From Daphnia pulex (taxonomy: Eukaryota; Arthropoda; Branchiopoda; Diplostraca; Daphniidae): DNA of 64,000 nt. Under the pieces are notes generated by a model. The model was not told the origin of the DNA and made no database searches. It saw nothing but the letters and a program-made list of their open reading frames with translations. Location: NCBI RefSeq assembly GCF_021134715.1, contig NC_060019.1:1674001-1738000 (forward strand), given 5' to 3'. The position numbers and the translations under genes are program-made. The stretch's first letter is position 1; each line of letters opens with the position of its first letter. Positions 12,830-24,085 of the stretch are shown here, one piece after another.

Positions 12830-13038
12830 AAAGAACGTTATAAGTGTTATTTCCCTACGACAAGTATCAAATAAATAAGGTAGGGAGTTATAAACTTTCG
12901 TATAGCAACGCTATCGTCCATCGGGTTCTTGAATTTCACATCCTAACGGGTCTAAGACAAATCTCTGTGGTATGTCAGGAAGCCAACAAAAACTCGTCAG
13001 CAATTGTTGGACAGTCAAAAAGAAGCAAAAGTATCGCA

Positions 13039-13740
13039 ATGAAGCTCACAGCTCTAATAACTGCTCTCGCCTTCGTCGCCCTTACATCAGGTAATTACTA
13101 TAGAAAATCTGTTAGGGTATTGTAAAACTTATAAACTAAAACTATGTTATAAGGAGCACCAAGCGAAGATCGCATTTACGCTGGTAGTAAAGGCCTACAA
13201 CCGCCATACCTTTTTTGGTTTCGATAGTGGTGAATGAACATGCGGTGGATGGATTTATAATAATGACTGGATTGTCACAACGGCCACTTGCATTGTCGAG
13301 AAACTCAATTATAAACAAATGAATGTTTGGTATTAACAATTTGGTATTAACAATGCCCTTATTGAATAATATTCGAAAATTACGAACCGAGTCAGTTAAG
13401 TGTCATCGCTGCTCAGGTGTCGTTGCTTCAGCCGGACGCAGACCAAGTTTCGGTAAATTTTTTCAAGATTTACCGCTACAGCACTTTCGACCCTGTAACT
13501 AAGTTGGACGACATCGCTTTGCTGCAGATAGCTAAATTAAATTGATTTTAAATATCGAGTTTAATTGGTTTCAAGATTTCGACAATTTTTACCAACGCAA
13601 TAGGCAAATTGCGTTGGTATTGCCAATAGCTCGCAACAACTCTGTTTTTGGGCACTAACGTCAATTTCGTTCGTTACGAAGAAAGAAGTAGTTGAAGATG
13701 GCCCCATTAATGCCGCTTTTGAAGGATGGGGAAGCTTAGT
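13039..13740 (+). pseudogene. SPH5, decayed member of the pseudoprotease family
   Basis: A well-formed signal exon at 13039-13090 (MKLTALITALAFVALTSG then a GT donor) is followed by degraded pieces: a CGGWIYNNDWIVTTATC-like stretch near 13240-13295 out of frame with its upstream VSIVVNEH, a Q-V-S-L-L...KLDDIALLQ stretch near 13410-13530, and TNVNFVRYEE...AFEGWGS near 13655-13735 with an internal stop. No 3' DEGSP exon is seen. The His position reads Thr (TATC). Several frame breaks and stops make a working product unlikely. Confidence 0.65.
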
Positions 13741-14039
13741 TTCTATCGTTTCTGTGCCGTCATCCCGATTTCGCCTAACAGTTGCTTGGCTTAACGGATC
13801 AGCTCCTATATCAAACAATGAGATTCAATGTCGCCATTATTATAGGTACAAAAATATCGATTTAAATTGCTTTACCTGTTTCTCTGAAAGAATGCCAAAA
13901 ACAGACTGAGAATCGAATCCATTCTTCCATCGCGAGCGGCCACAAAATGATTTCAGTTGCATCATGGAATTTTAAGTACAGCGTTTCTTCGACGTTCGCA
14001 TCCGGATTAAAAACAATTGGGGGACGTCTGTGATTCAAT

Positions 14040-14760
14040 TTTAATTCATAATTACTGTTAAATTGAAAATGTGACATTTCAACGATATTATCAATCAAGA
14101 ATTTTACACTCATTAAAAAAAAAGCCTTTTGTTACAGACCTCATTGTTGCATTGGGCGTCTATCTAGCAAATATTCGAAACTTACTAAATTCCAAACACT
14201 TGTATTTACTAATTGGCACCACCCCAGTCCGATGTTTGAATCTTGGTCCTTGGAGTTATGCTGATGGGCAGGCGGAGCTATAATGATATTAGAGGGCAAC
14301 TGAAAGCACTACATACTGTATACATAACAATAAAAGAAAATGTTCTGCATGAAAAATACCAACTGTGGATTTACCTGTTTCCATAATTCTAAGACGTGTG
14401 AAAAATAATCTGGAATGCTGTATAGGCTACCTACATGGTTTTTTTATAAATACCATTCACACTACTCATTTGTTGCCTGCCCTGTACTGTAATTAACTTA
14501 AGACAGACAATTCGAATGAATTGAAATTCTAGATAGACAATTAGGAGTTAATACTGAAACAATGTAAGTAACGGGAACTACTCAACTGAAATTCGAAACA
14601 AATGTTAATGGTGGGAACAATCATCAGCCTGACAAAGATCTCTGTGAATGGGTTTGAGCATCTCATTGATAAATTTCAGGGAGACAACACAGTAAAAGTA
14701 CTTCATACCATTTTTTCTGTGATCTCCAGTAATATAAAAGTAAAAAAATTCTCATTTCAC
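14040..14760 (+). repeat. Duplicated spacer block, left copy
   Basis: Shares long stretches with 41630-42380 in the same orientation, for example the segment around TTGGTCCTTGGAGTTATG (about 14246 and 41848) and the one around CAACTGTGGATTTACCTG (about 14360 and 41970). Divergence is clearly visible, so the duplication is not recent. No coding exon is convincing. It lies 3' of the left pseudoprotease block, while its partner lies 5' of the right block. Confidence 0.65.
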
Positions 14761-14990
14761 CAATGTAAACTGAACATGGCCATCTATAGTTCACGGCCCA
14801 TCATCGTACGCTTCTGTGTGGGACATATTTTGGGTTCCCTGCCCCTTTCCTGTTGCCATAGTACATAGCCAGAGGGTCGTAAGTATCGGTTTTTGTTCCA
14901 CATTTCCGCAGATGCTTTCCACCCTTTGGATGCCTGTGTGTCTGACTTGTATCTCGATATGGTCAGAATTATTCGAAAGAAAGCGTTTGA

Positions 14991-15045
14991 CAGTCTAGTG
15001 GGTATAGCGGTAGACTCCCACAAGAGTAGCAATAGGTTCAAATCT
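14991..15045 (+). mobile_element. tRNA-derived SINE-like element or tRNA pseudogene
   Basis: An A-box-like word CAGTCTAGTGGG (14991-15002, one mismatch to TRGYNNAGYNGG) is followed 32 bases later by a B-box-like word GGTTCAAATCT (15035-15045, two mismatches to GGTTCGANTCC). The spacing is that of an RNA polymerase III internal promoter in a tRNA. The flanks do not form a good acceptor stem, so it is better read as a tRNA-derived SINE head or dead tRNA than as a working tRNA gene. Confidence 0.5.
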
Positions 15046-15152
15046 ATGTAAATCATTAACAAATTTTCATGATTTTTCCTTGTTTTTCTATATTTTTAAA
15101 GGGAATTAGATGGAATGCCTAGATTCTGTAAAAAAATGCGAGTTTTTTCACA

Positions 15153-15228
15153 TTTTTTAAACAAAATCTGAATTTGTTTTTTTTTCTAAGTTCTTGCCAA
15201 AGAAAAAATTCAGATTTTGTTTAAAAAA
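15153..15228. repeat. Perfect 23-bp inverted repeat
   Basis: Bases 15153-15175 (TTTTTTAAACAAAATCTGAA and onward) are the exact reverse complement of 15206-15228, with a 30-bp spacer. It lies about 110 bp after the SINE-like element. It could be a small hairpin-type MITE, a transcribed hairpin or a chance product of AT-rich sequence; the TCTGAA core argues against pure low complexity. Confidence 0.6.
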
Positions 15229-15512
15229 ACCTTTTCCTTTTCTCCCTTTCCTTCCCTCGGGCACGATTTACCCGTAAAGCCTATGCGGTTACCACAATGG
15301 GCGAGCCAAATAAAAATCTTCTGTTCACGGCACCCCTTCACACTGCAACGCGACGCAAAAAGGTCGGCTTGACCCATACCTTTGGATTCGAATAAGGTCT
15401 ATATAGCTCTGATAAAAATATTGTTATGTCGATTTAAAAATTCATTTGGCATTGTTGCCAATGGCTTCTTAACAGCTTCAGTTTCAAATTCAGTTTTGGT
15501 TAATTAGTAAAA

Positions 15513-18227
15513 ATGAGACGAAGTTCTCGCTTAAGTTTTAAAAACCCGGTGGACTTTTCTAAGTTTTTTCCTCCGAAAGAAAATCGTAGAAGAAATCGTA
15601 CAGCTAAGGTTCACATTTTTTAAATTAAGTTTTTGTTTCTTTTTTTTTGTATAGTTGTAAAACAGGAACCAGATGATGGCGTCCCAACTGAAAGGAGGAC
15701 CTGGGTGATCGGATCACGCCATCAAGTGGAAACTGTTTTATCTCATAGGTAAGCTAATTTGTGATTGTGTGTGTGTGTGTTTTCGTTTTGAAATCAATTC
15801 CAGTGGCTGTTGTATTGCCCAAAGGCTGGTTGTTTTTTGTACAGCTGAGTCCACGGCTGAATCCAGCATTTTCTCCACTTTCACCTGCTTACTCTCCACC
15901 TAAAACTTGCCCGGGCAGTGGCCCGGGTTAACTCTAGGTTAACTGGAGTTTTTTACGGCTTCGGCTGTCACTTTGGCTTCACTAATTCATTTGTTTCCCA
16001 CTTTCGTCCATCCGGGCTTTCAGCTTGCTTGCCTTCTAGCTCGCTGACTGGTACTGAAAAGCGGGCTCGGCTGGCTTCTCTAGACCTTTCGTGGAATTCG
16101 CCTTTCGCAAGATCGGTCATTTCCGATTGATACAAATTCCGAAACACCCTCACGGAAGACGGAGAGGATCGCAACGATCGACTTCGTCTTTTTCTTTCGG
16201 TACACATATTTTAAAAAAATTGCAATAATTCATAATAATATATTTTAATTATTTTGCCTTGCAGGAATATCTCGGTTATACACCGGGGAATGAAGCAACA
16301 CTGTTGTTGGCTGCACAACACATGGAGAGTTTGATCTCTAAGTTGGGAATGGCCATTGAAATAATGGAATAATTCCCTACGTGTGGAGCACAAAGTGCAT
16401 CTGGATCACCATCAAATGTCATTCAAGTAGAACAAAAGAGACATCCCTCTAGCAGCAATCTCAAACAATATTTTGGTTGACATATCGAAATTGAACCTCA
16501 TGCGCTGGTTCTGTGAATAGAAAAATTTCTCATTGTTCGTGACTATGGACGTGTAAGAAGAGACGACTTTGATGACTTAGATGGAAACTTACTTGAAGCT
16601 AGAAACATGGTAAAGTTATAACCAATCATTCTCAATCAGTCAAGTTACTAAACTTTCATTCCATACTTCATTCTCAGGTTGAAATGAATCTTCAGCGAGG
16701 ACAAGGAGCAGTCGGTCATCTATTGAAAATGTTTGTCAACAATAAAGTTGCTGACTACAACGAAACTATTTTCGAAGCAGTAACAAATACCAGTAAGAAA
16801 GTGTTAACGTTTAAAAGAATTACTTGATTTCATATGATAATATGATTATTTCTTCTTCAGGTGTTGATGGATCACAGGCGGATGACGTTTGGAATAAAAT
16901 CCATACAGTCTTCTACAGTCCAGTTATAAATGGTGAGGAAAGCGTAAGACCACGCCCAGGGACAAGCGCAAATCGTAGCGAGAACAACGACAGAATAAAA
17001 AACCAAATGGCTGAAACGTGGACTAGTAAGTTTTGCTGAGTTTTTAGGTTACCACCAACGGTGATTAACATCTTGTCTTAACTCTACTCCTTACAGCGGG
17101 GATCGCTCCTAAAGTTTGTTCAAACTGGGAACTGTTTCTCTCAATGCGACTACCGGAGTCCGTGACAATCCAAGATTATTCTGTGGTGGTTCAAAATCTT
17201 CTACGAGTACTAAATGGAATCAGTCGTTATTGGGGATCGTTGTACGATCTCGATAGTTACGACCCTATCTCAACTAACGATAAGTTTCTTCACCACCAAC
17301 TAACCCACAAGGTTAATCAACACCTCAAGGTATATTCTTCATATTTCATCACTATTTGAAATTTTAAGTAACTTTTTTTTCTTGTTGAATTCTCCGAAAG
17401 AAAATCGTACAAGAAATCGTCCAAGAAATCGTCCAGCCGAAGGGAAGGTTAAAATTTTTGTTTCTTAAATTTTTTTTTCTAATTTTTTTTTGTATAGTTG
17501 TAAAACAGGAACCACATGATGGCGTCTCACCTGAAAGGAGGACCTTGGAAATTGGATCACGCCATCACGTGGAAGCTGTTTTAGCTCATAGGTAAGCTAA
17601 TTTGTGATTGTTATTGTGTGTGTTCGTGTGTGTGTGTGTGTGTTTCGGGGCAATGTTCAAAATCATAAGGGCAATGTATTTTTTTTTTAATGGACACCAG
17701 GAAGAAATTGAATCGTTCGCTCAGCGTCACCGTGTTGTCGACCACTGTTCCGCACGGTGGATTCCTGAACGCGTCTCTTCTTTTCAAGAAGAATGTTGAA
17801 ATGGGTAAATTATCCCAGCAATGAGTACTTCAACTTATGGGAAGAAAAGCAGAACTGCAATTGTGATTCCCTAATTCGTCAATACCTGGAAAAGTAATTT
17901 TTTAAAATATAATTATTAGAACTTTTAAAATAATTATATTTTTTATCTTTTAGAAATCAAAACCCTTCGATTATAAACTTATTGGATGGTCCTGGAGCTG
18001 GGGAAGAAGGGACTTTACTAAGACCCAACCAAGCGATCATCAAAGTGGAAAATCCAGGTGAGCTAGCATCCGGCACACCTGCATTTGTTCCACTTACCCC
18101 GTTGGATATGGAGTTGGCCAAGTCCAACCAACTGTTGCGTCATAGGAATAATCGTCGCGACTACATCATATATGTTCGTGACGATCCTATGACAACAACA
18201 ACAGCAGCAACGGCAGCAGGAAGTTGA
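15513..18227 (+). pseudogene. Unrecognised multi-exon gene, rearranged and frame-broken
   Basis: I do not recognise this protein. Well-supported consecutive exons with agreeing phase are 16678-16792 (VEMNLQRGQGAVGHLL), 16861-17025 (DGSQADDVWNKIHTVF) and 17097-17329 (APKVCSNWELFLSMRLPE to HKVNQHLK). A 5' exon at 15513-15608 (MRRSSRLSFKNPVDFS) and an exon near 15655-15748 (VKQEPDDG...SRHQVETVL) have a second copy near 17400-17591 (VKQEPHDG...SRHHVEAVL). A further exon at 17701-17804 (KKLNRSLSVTV, PHGGFLNASLLF) runs into NYPSNEYFNLWEEKQN only after a one-base frame change at GGG 17803-17805, and then joins 17954-18227 (NLLDGPGAGEEGTLLR). A piece at 16265-16372 is open but ends in a stop. VKQEP is a SUMO-site-like sequence. 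The picture is of a partly duplicated, decaying gene. Confidence 0.5.
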
Positions 18228-18302
18228 AAATCAACGGAAACAGCAAGAAGAGGAAAGATAAAAACGGAATGCCTTTTTTCAGGTTTGCATTCATATCCTA
18301 CC
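18218..18302 (+). pseudogene. Stray fragment of the DDX23-like gene
   Basis: This 85-bp stretch is almost identical to 36171-36253, the end of exon 2 of the DDX23-like gene plus the start of its intron. One difference turns an AGA-TCA pair into AGA-TAA. Because it contains exon and intron bases, it moved as DNA and not as a spliced transcript. It forms the right edge of the broken gene upstream. Confidence 0.85.
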
Positions 18303-19472
18303 TGCAGACGAGATTCATCCTTCTGCACAGACGTGTACTAATCTGTTGATGGTACCTCGCTACACCAGCCCACTTATTTTGAGAGAGAAAATGGCCTACG
18401 CCGTAAACCAACAATTGCGTTTTTATAATGCATAAATTATTTCTTTGGATAAAACCTTTCGTTGCGCCTTAGAGATTTTGATTGTGCCTTTTCGGTTTGT
18501 CGTTGTTTGATTCTGTAGCTGTTGGGTAGTGAAACTATTTGAAATGATGCACTTTAAGGAATCCTGCTTTGCCTTGCTCTCTAGTGTTCTGTCAACTGTC
18601 CGTCATTGCGTCATTGTTTGTTTTTTTAGTGAGTGAAAATTTTGCAGTGTCATGTTAAATTATTTTCGGTTTTTGTATTCAATTTTGTGTAGCCTATGTA
18701 TTCAAATTAAATTACAATTAAAATGTAAGACAAGAGTCATTTTTGATATTTATGTACAGTACCTTACCTAAAGTTTGAAAACGAGAGAACCTTATGGAAA
18801 AAGGCGTTTTTTGTGGCGATCCCGAGAATCCATTTTTTGTCGGATTGCGACGAATTTTTTTTTGCCGTAGCATTGGGTAGCATTAAGATGATTTTTTTTC
18901 AGATTTTCCTAACAAGGGTAGTCGCCCCCTCATAAAAGCGTGATCCCCACGCTTATGGCGGGGGATTACAGGCAGATCACATCGGAAGTTAAGCCTGTAG
19001 ATGGCTATGTCGTCTGTTACGAACAGTTTGAAGTGTCAAATCAGTCGAAACCATATATTCTCTTTCGTAAGCTTCTGTGATTAAAATAATATGAATTTAA
19101 TCAGTTAAGATAAGTTGCTGTTTCAATACTGACGGTGATAATTATAAGATTTTGACCCTTGTTATTGGGTGATTATTCCAAGATATTTATTTGATTATTA
19201 CTGATGTTCATATGATAATTGTTCGATTCATACATGACATTGGAATGACATCTACAAAATATATACTTAATGCTCATATAACATTTAAATAGCGTTATCT
19301 TGACTAGCGATTATATCTCATATTGAAATAATTACTATAGCCTGATTTTTTGCTTTTCAAAAGAATTTTACAAACTTTTTACTTTATTTTATTGAAGAAA
19401 GCGACGACGTATCAATACATTATTTTTCTCAGACTGGGCATGTGATAGTCTTGCCAACATTTGCAAGTTTAA
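18303..19472. other. Spacer
   Basis: AT-rich with no convincing exon. A short stretch near 18972-18995 (GATCACATCGGAAGTTAAGC) resembles the interior of 5S rRNA, but too little matches to call a gene. Confidence 0.45.
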
Positions 19473-20247
19473 TCATCGGTTGCCTTCGCCCACAGATTCT
19501 GGATCTGACACACTATCTTTATCATCAGAACTAGCTTTTCGTTTCAGATCTCTTATCTTCAATCCGAAAATACTGATGATTGTCTTCCTATCTGAATCTG
19601 GGAATCTACACTGAACGAATTCTAAAAAAAAAAATAAAACGACAAATTATAATAACATGTCTTACTATTTAAGAACAATATTAAAAACTTACCACATATG
19701 GCATCCACTTTTTCTTCGTCTAATTTGCTGTCATTTTTTGATTTTTGTTGGTTGCCCCCTTTCACCACAGATTTTGCTAGAATGTCGATTGGGAAGCAAT
19801 ATGCGAGGCATGCCCTGGCCAAAAGCGAGGATCTTGTTTTGCTTTTCAACTCCCTTTTTTCTTTTGTTGTAAGGTTAAGTTTTTCCTATAACGAACACAT
19901 AAAACCTAATTTTTAGTACTCTATGACCCTTTTTAGTAGGCCTAATCTGGGGCAGAAGTGATAACTACATGGCAAGAAATATGATGTTCACTTACCAGTG
20001 CTTCTACCAGACCCCGAGTCCAGACAGATACGCGGGCCAAGATGCAATTATTTTGGGACAGGGAATTATAGCTGCTATGGAAAAATGAAAATACCAAATC
20101 ATTATAGATTTAACTGACTTTTCATTATTCAATTCAAAATCCACTTACCCCAGCCAAAGTTTTGCAACAAGCCAAAGTTGCGATTTTGTCAATCACCGAC
20201 TTCAGGTCGGACGACACTTTTGGCAAATAAGTGACGGACGCAACCAC
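19473..20247 (-). CDS. BEN-domain-like protein, partial or broken
   Basis: Two minus-strand exons join in phase: 19693-19885 and 19473-19621. They read EKLNLTTKEKRELKSKTRSS, ARACLAYCFPIDILAKSVV, LDEEKVDAICEFVQCRFPD and end EGNR-stop. The order of a basic helix, an ACL..CFP helix and LD..KVDAI is what I expect of a BEN domain, a DNA-binding fold found in chromatin and insulator proteins. Upstream, 20149-20247 is a clean 33-codon exon (VVASVTYLPKVSSDLKSVID). An exon between them (about 19998-20074) has good splice sites but its open frame does not match the phase of its neighbour, so the gene may be damaged or the model incomplete. The 5' end probably lies beyond 20247, towards or inside the duplicated block. 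Confidence 0.5.
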
Positions 20248-20257
20248 CTGTATTCAC

Positions 20258-21922
20258 AATAAGTAAAGAATTCTCCTCTCAGTTGTCGACATCATTTTGC
20301 TATACGTGTTAAAATTTAAATGTGCCGCTATAAAACTGATGGGATGACGTCAGCGGTCCAGTTGTCACTTTCACGACGCCAGGTGCCTGGACCATAATTG
20401 GAATTCACCAGCCAAGCAGCCAGATACACCAAGCTTCTGATTCTAAACAATTTGGTTAAAATCAAATAACGAGCGAGTTTTTTAAATACAAAAAAATTTA
20501 ACGTCGAGAGTTCTTCCAGCTTGTCGGCTTTTGATTTCATCGTTAAATCTTTAATGATTTTGATTTGATCATTTCGAGCGTGATCGTGAACTTTCACCTG
20601 AAAGAGAAAACCAGAAAAGTTTAAATAAAAAATTGAACGTCGACATAAATGGACAGAAAAGAAACAGAAAAAGTTTAAATATTTTAATAGCAAGGAGAGA
20701 GAGCACATTCGCCGCTGTGTGTGTGTACTACTTGTTAATACCAAATATTCTATAATTGATATAACAATTTTAACAATCGAGTTGAGTGGACTCACCGGGG
20801 ACGCCACTCTCCACAGCCAATGAAGGATATACGGGTCTGAATCTAGCACAAATATCTCCCTCACATACACGTACTTCTCAAGCGGTTGGCCACATGATAC
20901 ACCCGGCGGTGCACGACGCAGACAACATTAGTTTCGGGCGGAAGCCATGCGCACTATGATCACTGAAGGATATTCGACTAGCACCGTATAGAGCCAGCTC
21001 CCAACTTATATGCAACACATTCCCATTCAACACGACGGAGCAAGGCAATTAACCCAATGACTGCGCAAACAAGGGCACTTTGCACTGCCAGAACAGCACC
21101 AGTTTCCCATTATTCCACATTTCATTTGCCTTTTGTGCTGACTGAGGAATATTGGACCGATCCCAATATCGACGAAAACGTCCCCCAGCCAACCCTCCCG
21201 AGTTCCCTCTCCAGCAACAAGTCACGGGGTCCGATAATCTTTCATGTGACGCCGCAGTGGCGCCAGAGCGGGTGTATCACCAACCAACAATACTCACATG
21301 TGGGATCGAACCCTGGTCCCGTGGTGCACCACTGCACCTATTCCTAAATGACGCCTTTTCCAATACACCCACTCGCCCCCTACTAATTATTGAAAAAGAA
21401 AAGGCTTTTAAATTTTAGCGGATCATCACCAGACAAGGAATCTCGATACTGGTTAACTTTGAACACACGTCATGAAAAAAATGCGATAAATTTAAAAAAA
21501 AGATGCGCACGAAAAGCCCAAACTGTTCTGGGAATAGTCGATGATCGTCACCCCGGATCAGTTTCTGACATTTTATTAATTTCGTGCGCTATTTCTTCTT
21601 TCATTTCTCTTAATATTTTTTTCTCCAACTTAAATTGAATTTTCGTATAAATTCTTTCAGTTTTTCCCTTAAATTCGATTTTTTGGCCACTTTACTTTAT
21701 TCTGCTGTTTATTCAAATTCATAAGTATTTTGGCCTTTAAATAAAAAATTAACTACCCCAGTAGATGACAGCTCGACACTGATAAATTTTAGTTATTTCT
21801 TTTTTATTTTTTTATTAGCAGTTAATAAAATTACTAAAGGTAGCTTGATTTAAAGTATACCTAAAATAAATGGATTCGTTAATTTTAACCCTTTCAGGAC
21901 TTCACGTTATAATCAATATTTC
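20258..21922. repeat. 1.6-kb dispersed repeat, left copy
   Basis: Matches 57218-58822 in the same orientation with scattered substitutions and a replaced internal part (about 20470-20620 differs). Outer limits are near ATAAGTAA-GAATTCTC on the left and AATCAATATTT on the right; no terminal inverted repeat or target duplication is obvious. On the minus strand both copies carry GGTTCGATCC (21303-21312 here), a perfect tRNA B-box core, so part may be tRNA-derived. The minus strand also has an open stretch at 20328-20590 (VKVHDHARNDQIKIIKDLTM) and a coiled-coil-like stretch near 21540-21640 interrupted here by a stop. The right end includes the first 25 bases of the ankyrin gene exon. Confidence 0.75.
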
Positions 21923-23079
21923 CGCAATCAGCTTAATAATGACTATCATCTTCTGTTTGCGAATTGTCAAAATTTTGCATCCTTTGTATTCGAAAAATCA
22001 AACTACGGAGGGAAAAAGTGGTCGACGGTGACAAGTGCTATCGTCGACCGATTCGGATTGAGAAGAACGAAAACCAATTCCATCAGCCCAGCGGAATTAG
22101 TTAAATACAACTGGATTGAAAAAGACGCAAAATTTATTTATTACAAAGCTATGATTGAAGGAAGGAGACAGGACTTTGAAGACCTTGCCGGAAACCTGAC
22201 AAGCGAATCGTTAAATAGTGTCGACTCCCAAGGCTACACGTTACTCGAATGGGCCACCGTTTTCTCCACGTCCGATTGGCCAATCGACCAGTTTTTAATG
22301 GAAAAAGGCGCCGAAATTCAAACAGACGAAAGATTGTTTCGCCGGAACGTGTTTTTCATAGCCCTGCAATACCTGCCTTCTTCAAACAAATCTCGGTTCT
22401 TGTCATCATTTGACGGGATTGATATTCACGGCGTGAATCAAACGGGCGACACGGCATTGCATTTGACTTTGTACGGGGAAAAATGGAACGTTGCCGAAAA
22501 GATTCTCAAAGAATTTCATGATTACGACGTCAACACAACTAATTCCTTAGGGGATACACCGCTCCATCTAGCTGCTAAACTTCAGTGTGAAATGGTCTTG
22601 ACAAAAAAGATTTTAGTTCAAACGAAATCGGAAAACGTCAACAAACCTGACCAACATGGACAGACTGCTCTGCATATCGCAATTATTAACGAGTCCACAA
22701 CTTTTGTAGAGGAAGTGCTCAAGCGAAAGGACATGGATGTCAATCTCAAAAATAACAAAAACCAAACGGCACTACATTTCGCTATTTTATGGAAAATATG
22801 CCAATCGATTTGTTCAGAATAATCCTAGAAAACTCAGATGATGTTAACGGGCAAGACGAAGATGGACACACTGCTCTCCACTGGGCAATGGGAGAGAAAT
22901 TTGAAACTGCGGTGGAGGAACTGCTCAAAGGAAAGGACGTGGACGTGAACATCAAAGACAACTGCGACTACTCAGCACTCGATTTATTGTCTGCGTGGGA
23001 GGATATTCCAGATCATTTTTTCAACATCTTTGCAGGTAAAGCAACTGCTGATGCCCAAGCACAAAACGAAGCCACATAA
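21898..23079 (+). CDS. Ankyrin-repeat protein with an NCxxF-type N-terminal segment; one frameshift
   Basis: The exon starts after an acceptor at 21896-21897 and reads YNQYFRNQLNNDYHLLFANC, then QNFASFVFE. The NCQNF element resembles the Asn-Cys end of LRAT/NlpC-type papain-like domains (NCEHF in LRAT proteins); the rest of that domain would lie in upstream exons I could not find. It continues through a spacer into about six ankyrin repeats with the usual signatures: GDTALHLTLYG, GDTPLHLAAK, GQTALHIAII, NQTALHFAI, GHTALHWAMG. Near 22785 the frame must shift by one base: the first frame stops at 22822 while the second, from 22789, carries the last repeats to a stop at 23079. This is either a real one-base deletion or a sequence error; no canonical slippery heptamer is visible. 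Tandem ankyrin repeats bind proteins; the partner is unknown. Confidence 0.7.
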
Positions 23080-24085
23080 AACTCCCTTTATAAAGAAAAT
23101 AATATGTAATAACTTTTGTAAATGAGAGCAAAGATGAGCATTGCATTTACTTTTCCCCTTTTCTCCTATTTCACACTGCACACATAGCATCAATCTAATT
23201 TATTTTAAAACTTGTCGTTATCAGCTCATTGTTGAAAAAAAGTGTAACTGTCGATTAAATACACACGAATTTCAATCAACAATCAGAATAAATTCATTTT
23301 TCAATACAAGATTTAAATTGCGCTTGGCAATCGCAGCTTTGGACGAAAAAGAATTGCAAGGAAACGTGCTCGATATCGCCACTGAAAAAACAACGGCAAC
23401 AAACAACGTCGACTTCATTTGGCGACGATTTAGCGGGACAGTATTAAACCTGCCAACGACTTACGGGACACTATATAGCAGGTTGCACGTCACGGTACTA
23501 TAAACAATAAGAAACTGAGTCTCGAACGGTTGATTAAGTAAGTCAAGTGAGATACATATCTCAACTGCGTTTTTTGAGGATAAGAATCGAAAAAAAAAGA
23601 ATGAAATTCAGTTGCTCTCTCACCTCTCGTACAACCCGAGCTAAAGTATGACGACGTCAAGTGGGAATTACCATAACGTTACACGTGACGGGCGAATTTT
23701 GTTAAGTATTACAAATGGGCGTTAAAAAAAAACAAGAGTAAAAATAAAAAGTCAAAGTAAGATGTAAATGTAAACCTAGGAGAAACGCGATTCAGTGAGA
23801 ATAGAAAATAGATGTCAATCAACCCCATCGTAACGTGCCTAACATCACGACTGACAACCATCACGCGACTCATGACAAAATCTCGATTCAAAGTCCATTC
23901 CAAGAATAGATGGCAAAACAAAACACATTTTCCTTTAAGAATCAACTGCTAGTGGCTACTTCAACCATTTACAAAAGTACGTCTGCATCAAAAGTTTCAA
24001 TTTCGGCTCGTTAGACGTAAATGGCAGAAATTTCATTTGAATGGACCACTTGAATGTGAGGTCAATTAAGAAAAGTGGCATCTAC
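23080..24085. other. Spacer
   Basis: No supported exon on either strand. A stop-free stretch at 23141-23503 (+) lacks protein-like features. Confidence 0.45.

Noticed and set aside
18960..19010. 5S rRNA-like stretch
   Set aside because: Only about 20 bases resemble the interior of 5S rRNA; the ends and the rest of the gene are absent, so a chance match or very old relic is as likely.
21057..21418. Two overlapping plus-strand open frames inside the 1.6-kb repeat
   Set aside because: Both frames are conserved in the second copy simply because the DNA is conserved. Composition is unlike the known proteins here and they overlap a tRNA-like B-box on the other strand.
22770..22800. Programmed -1 frameshift in the ankyrin gene
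   Set aside because: The direction of the frame change would fit, but no X-XXY-YYZ heptamer or clear downstream stem is visible. A deletion or sequence error is simpler.
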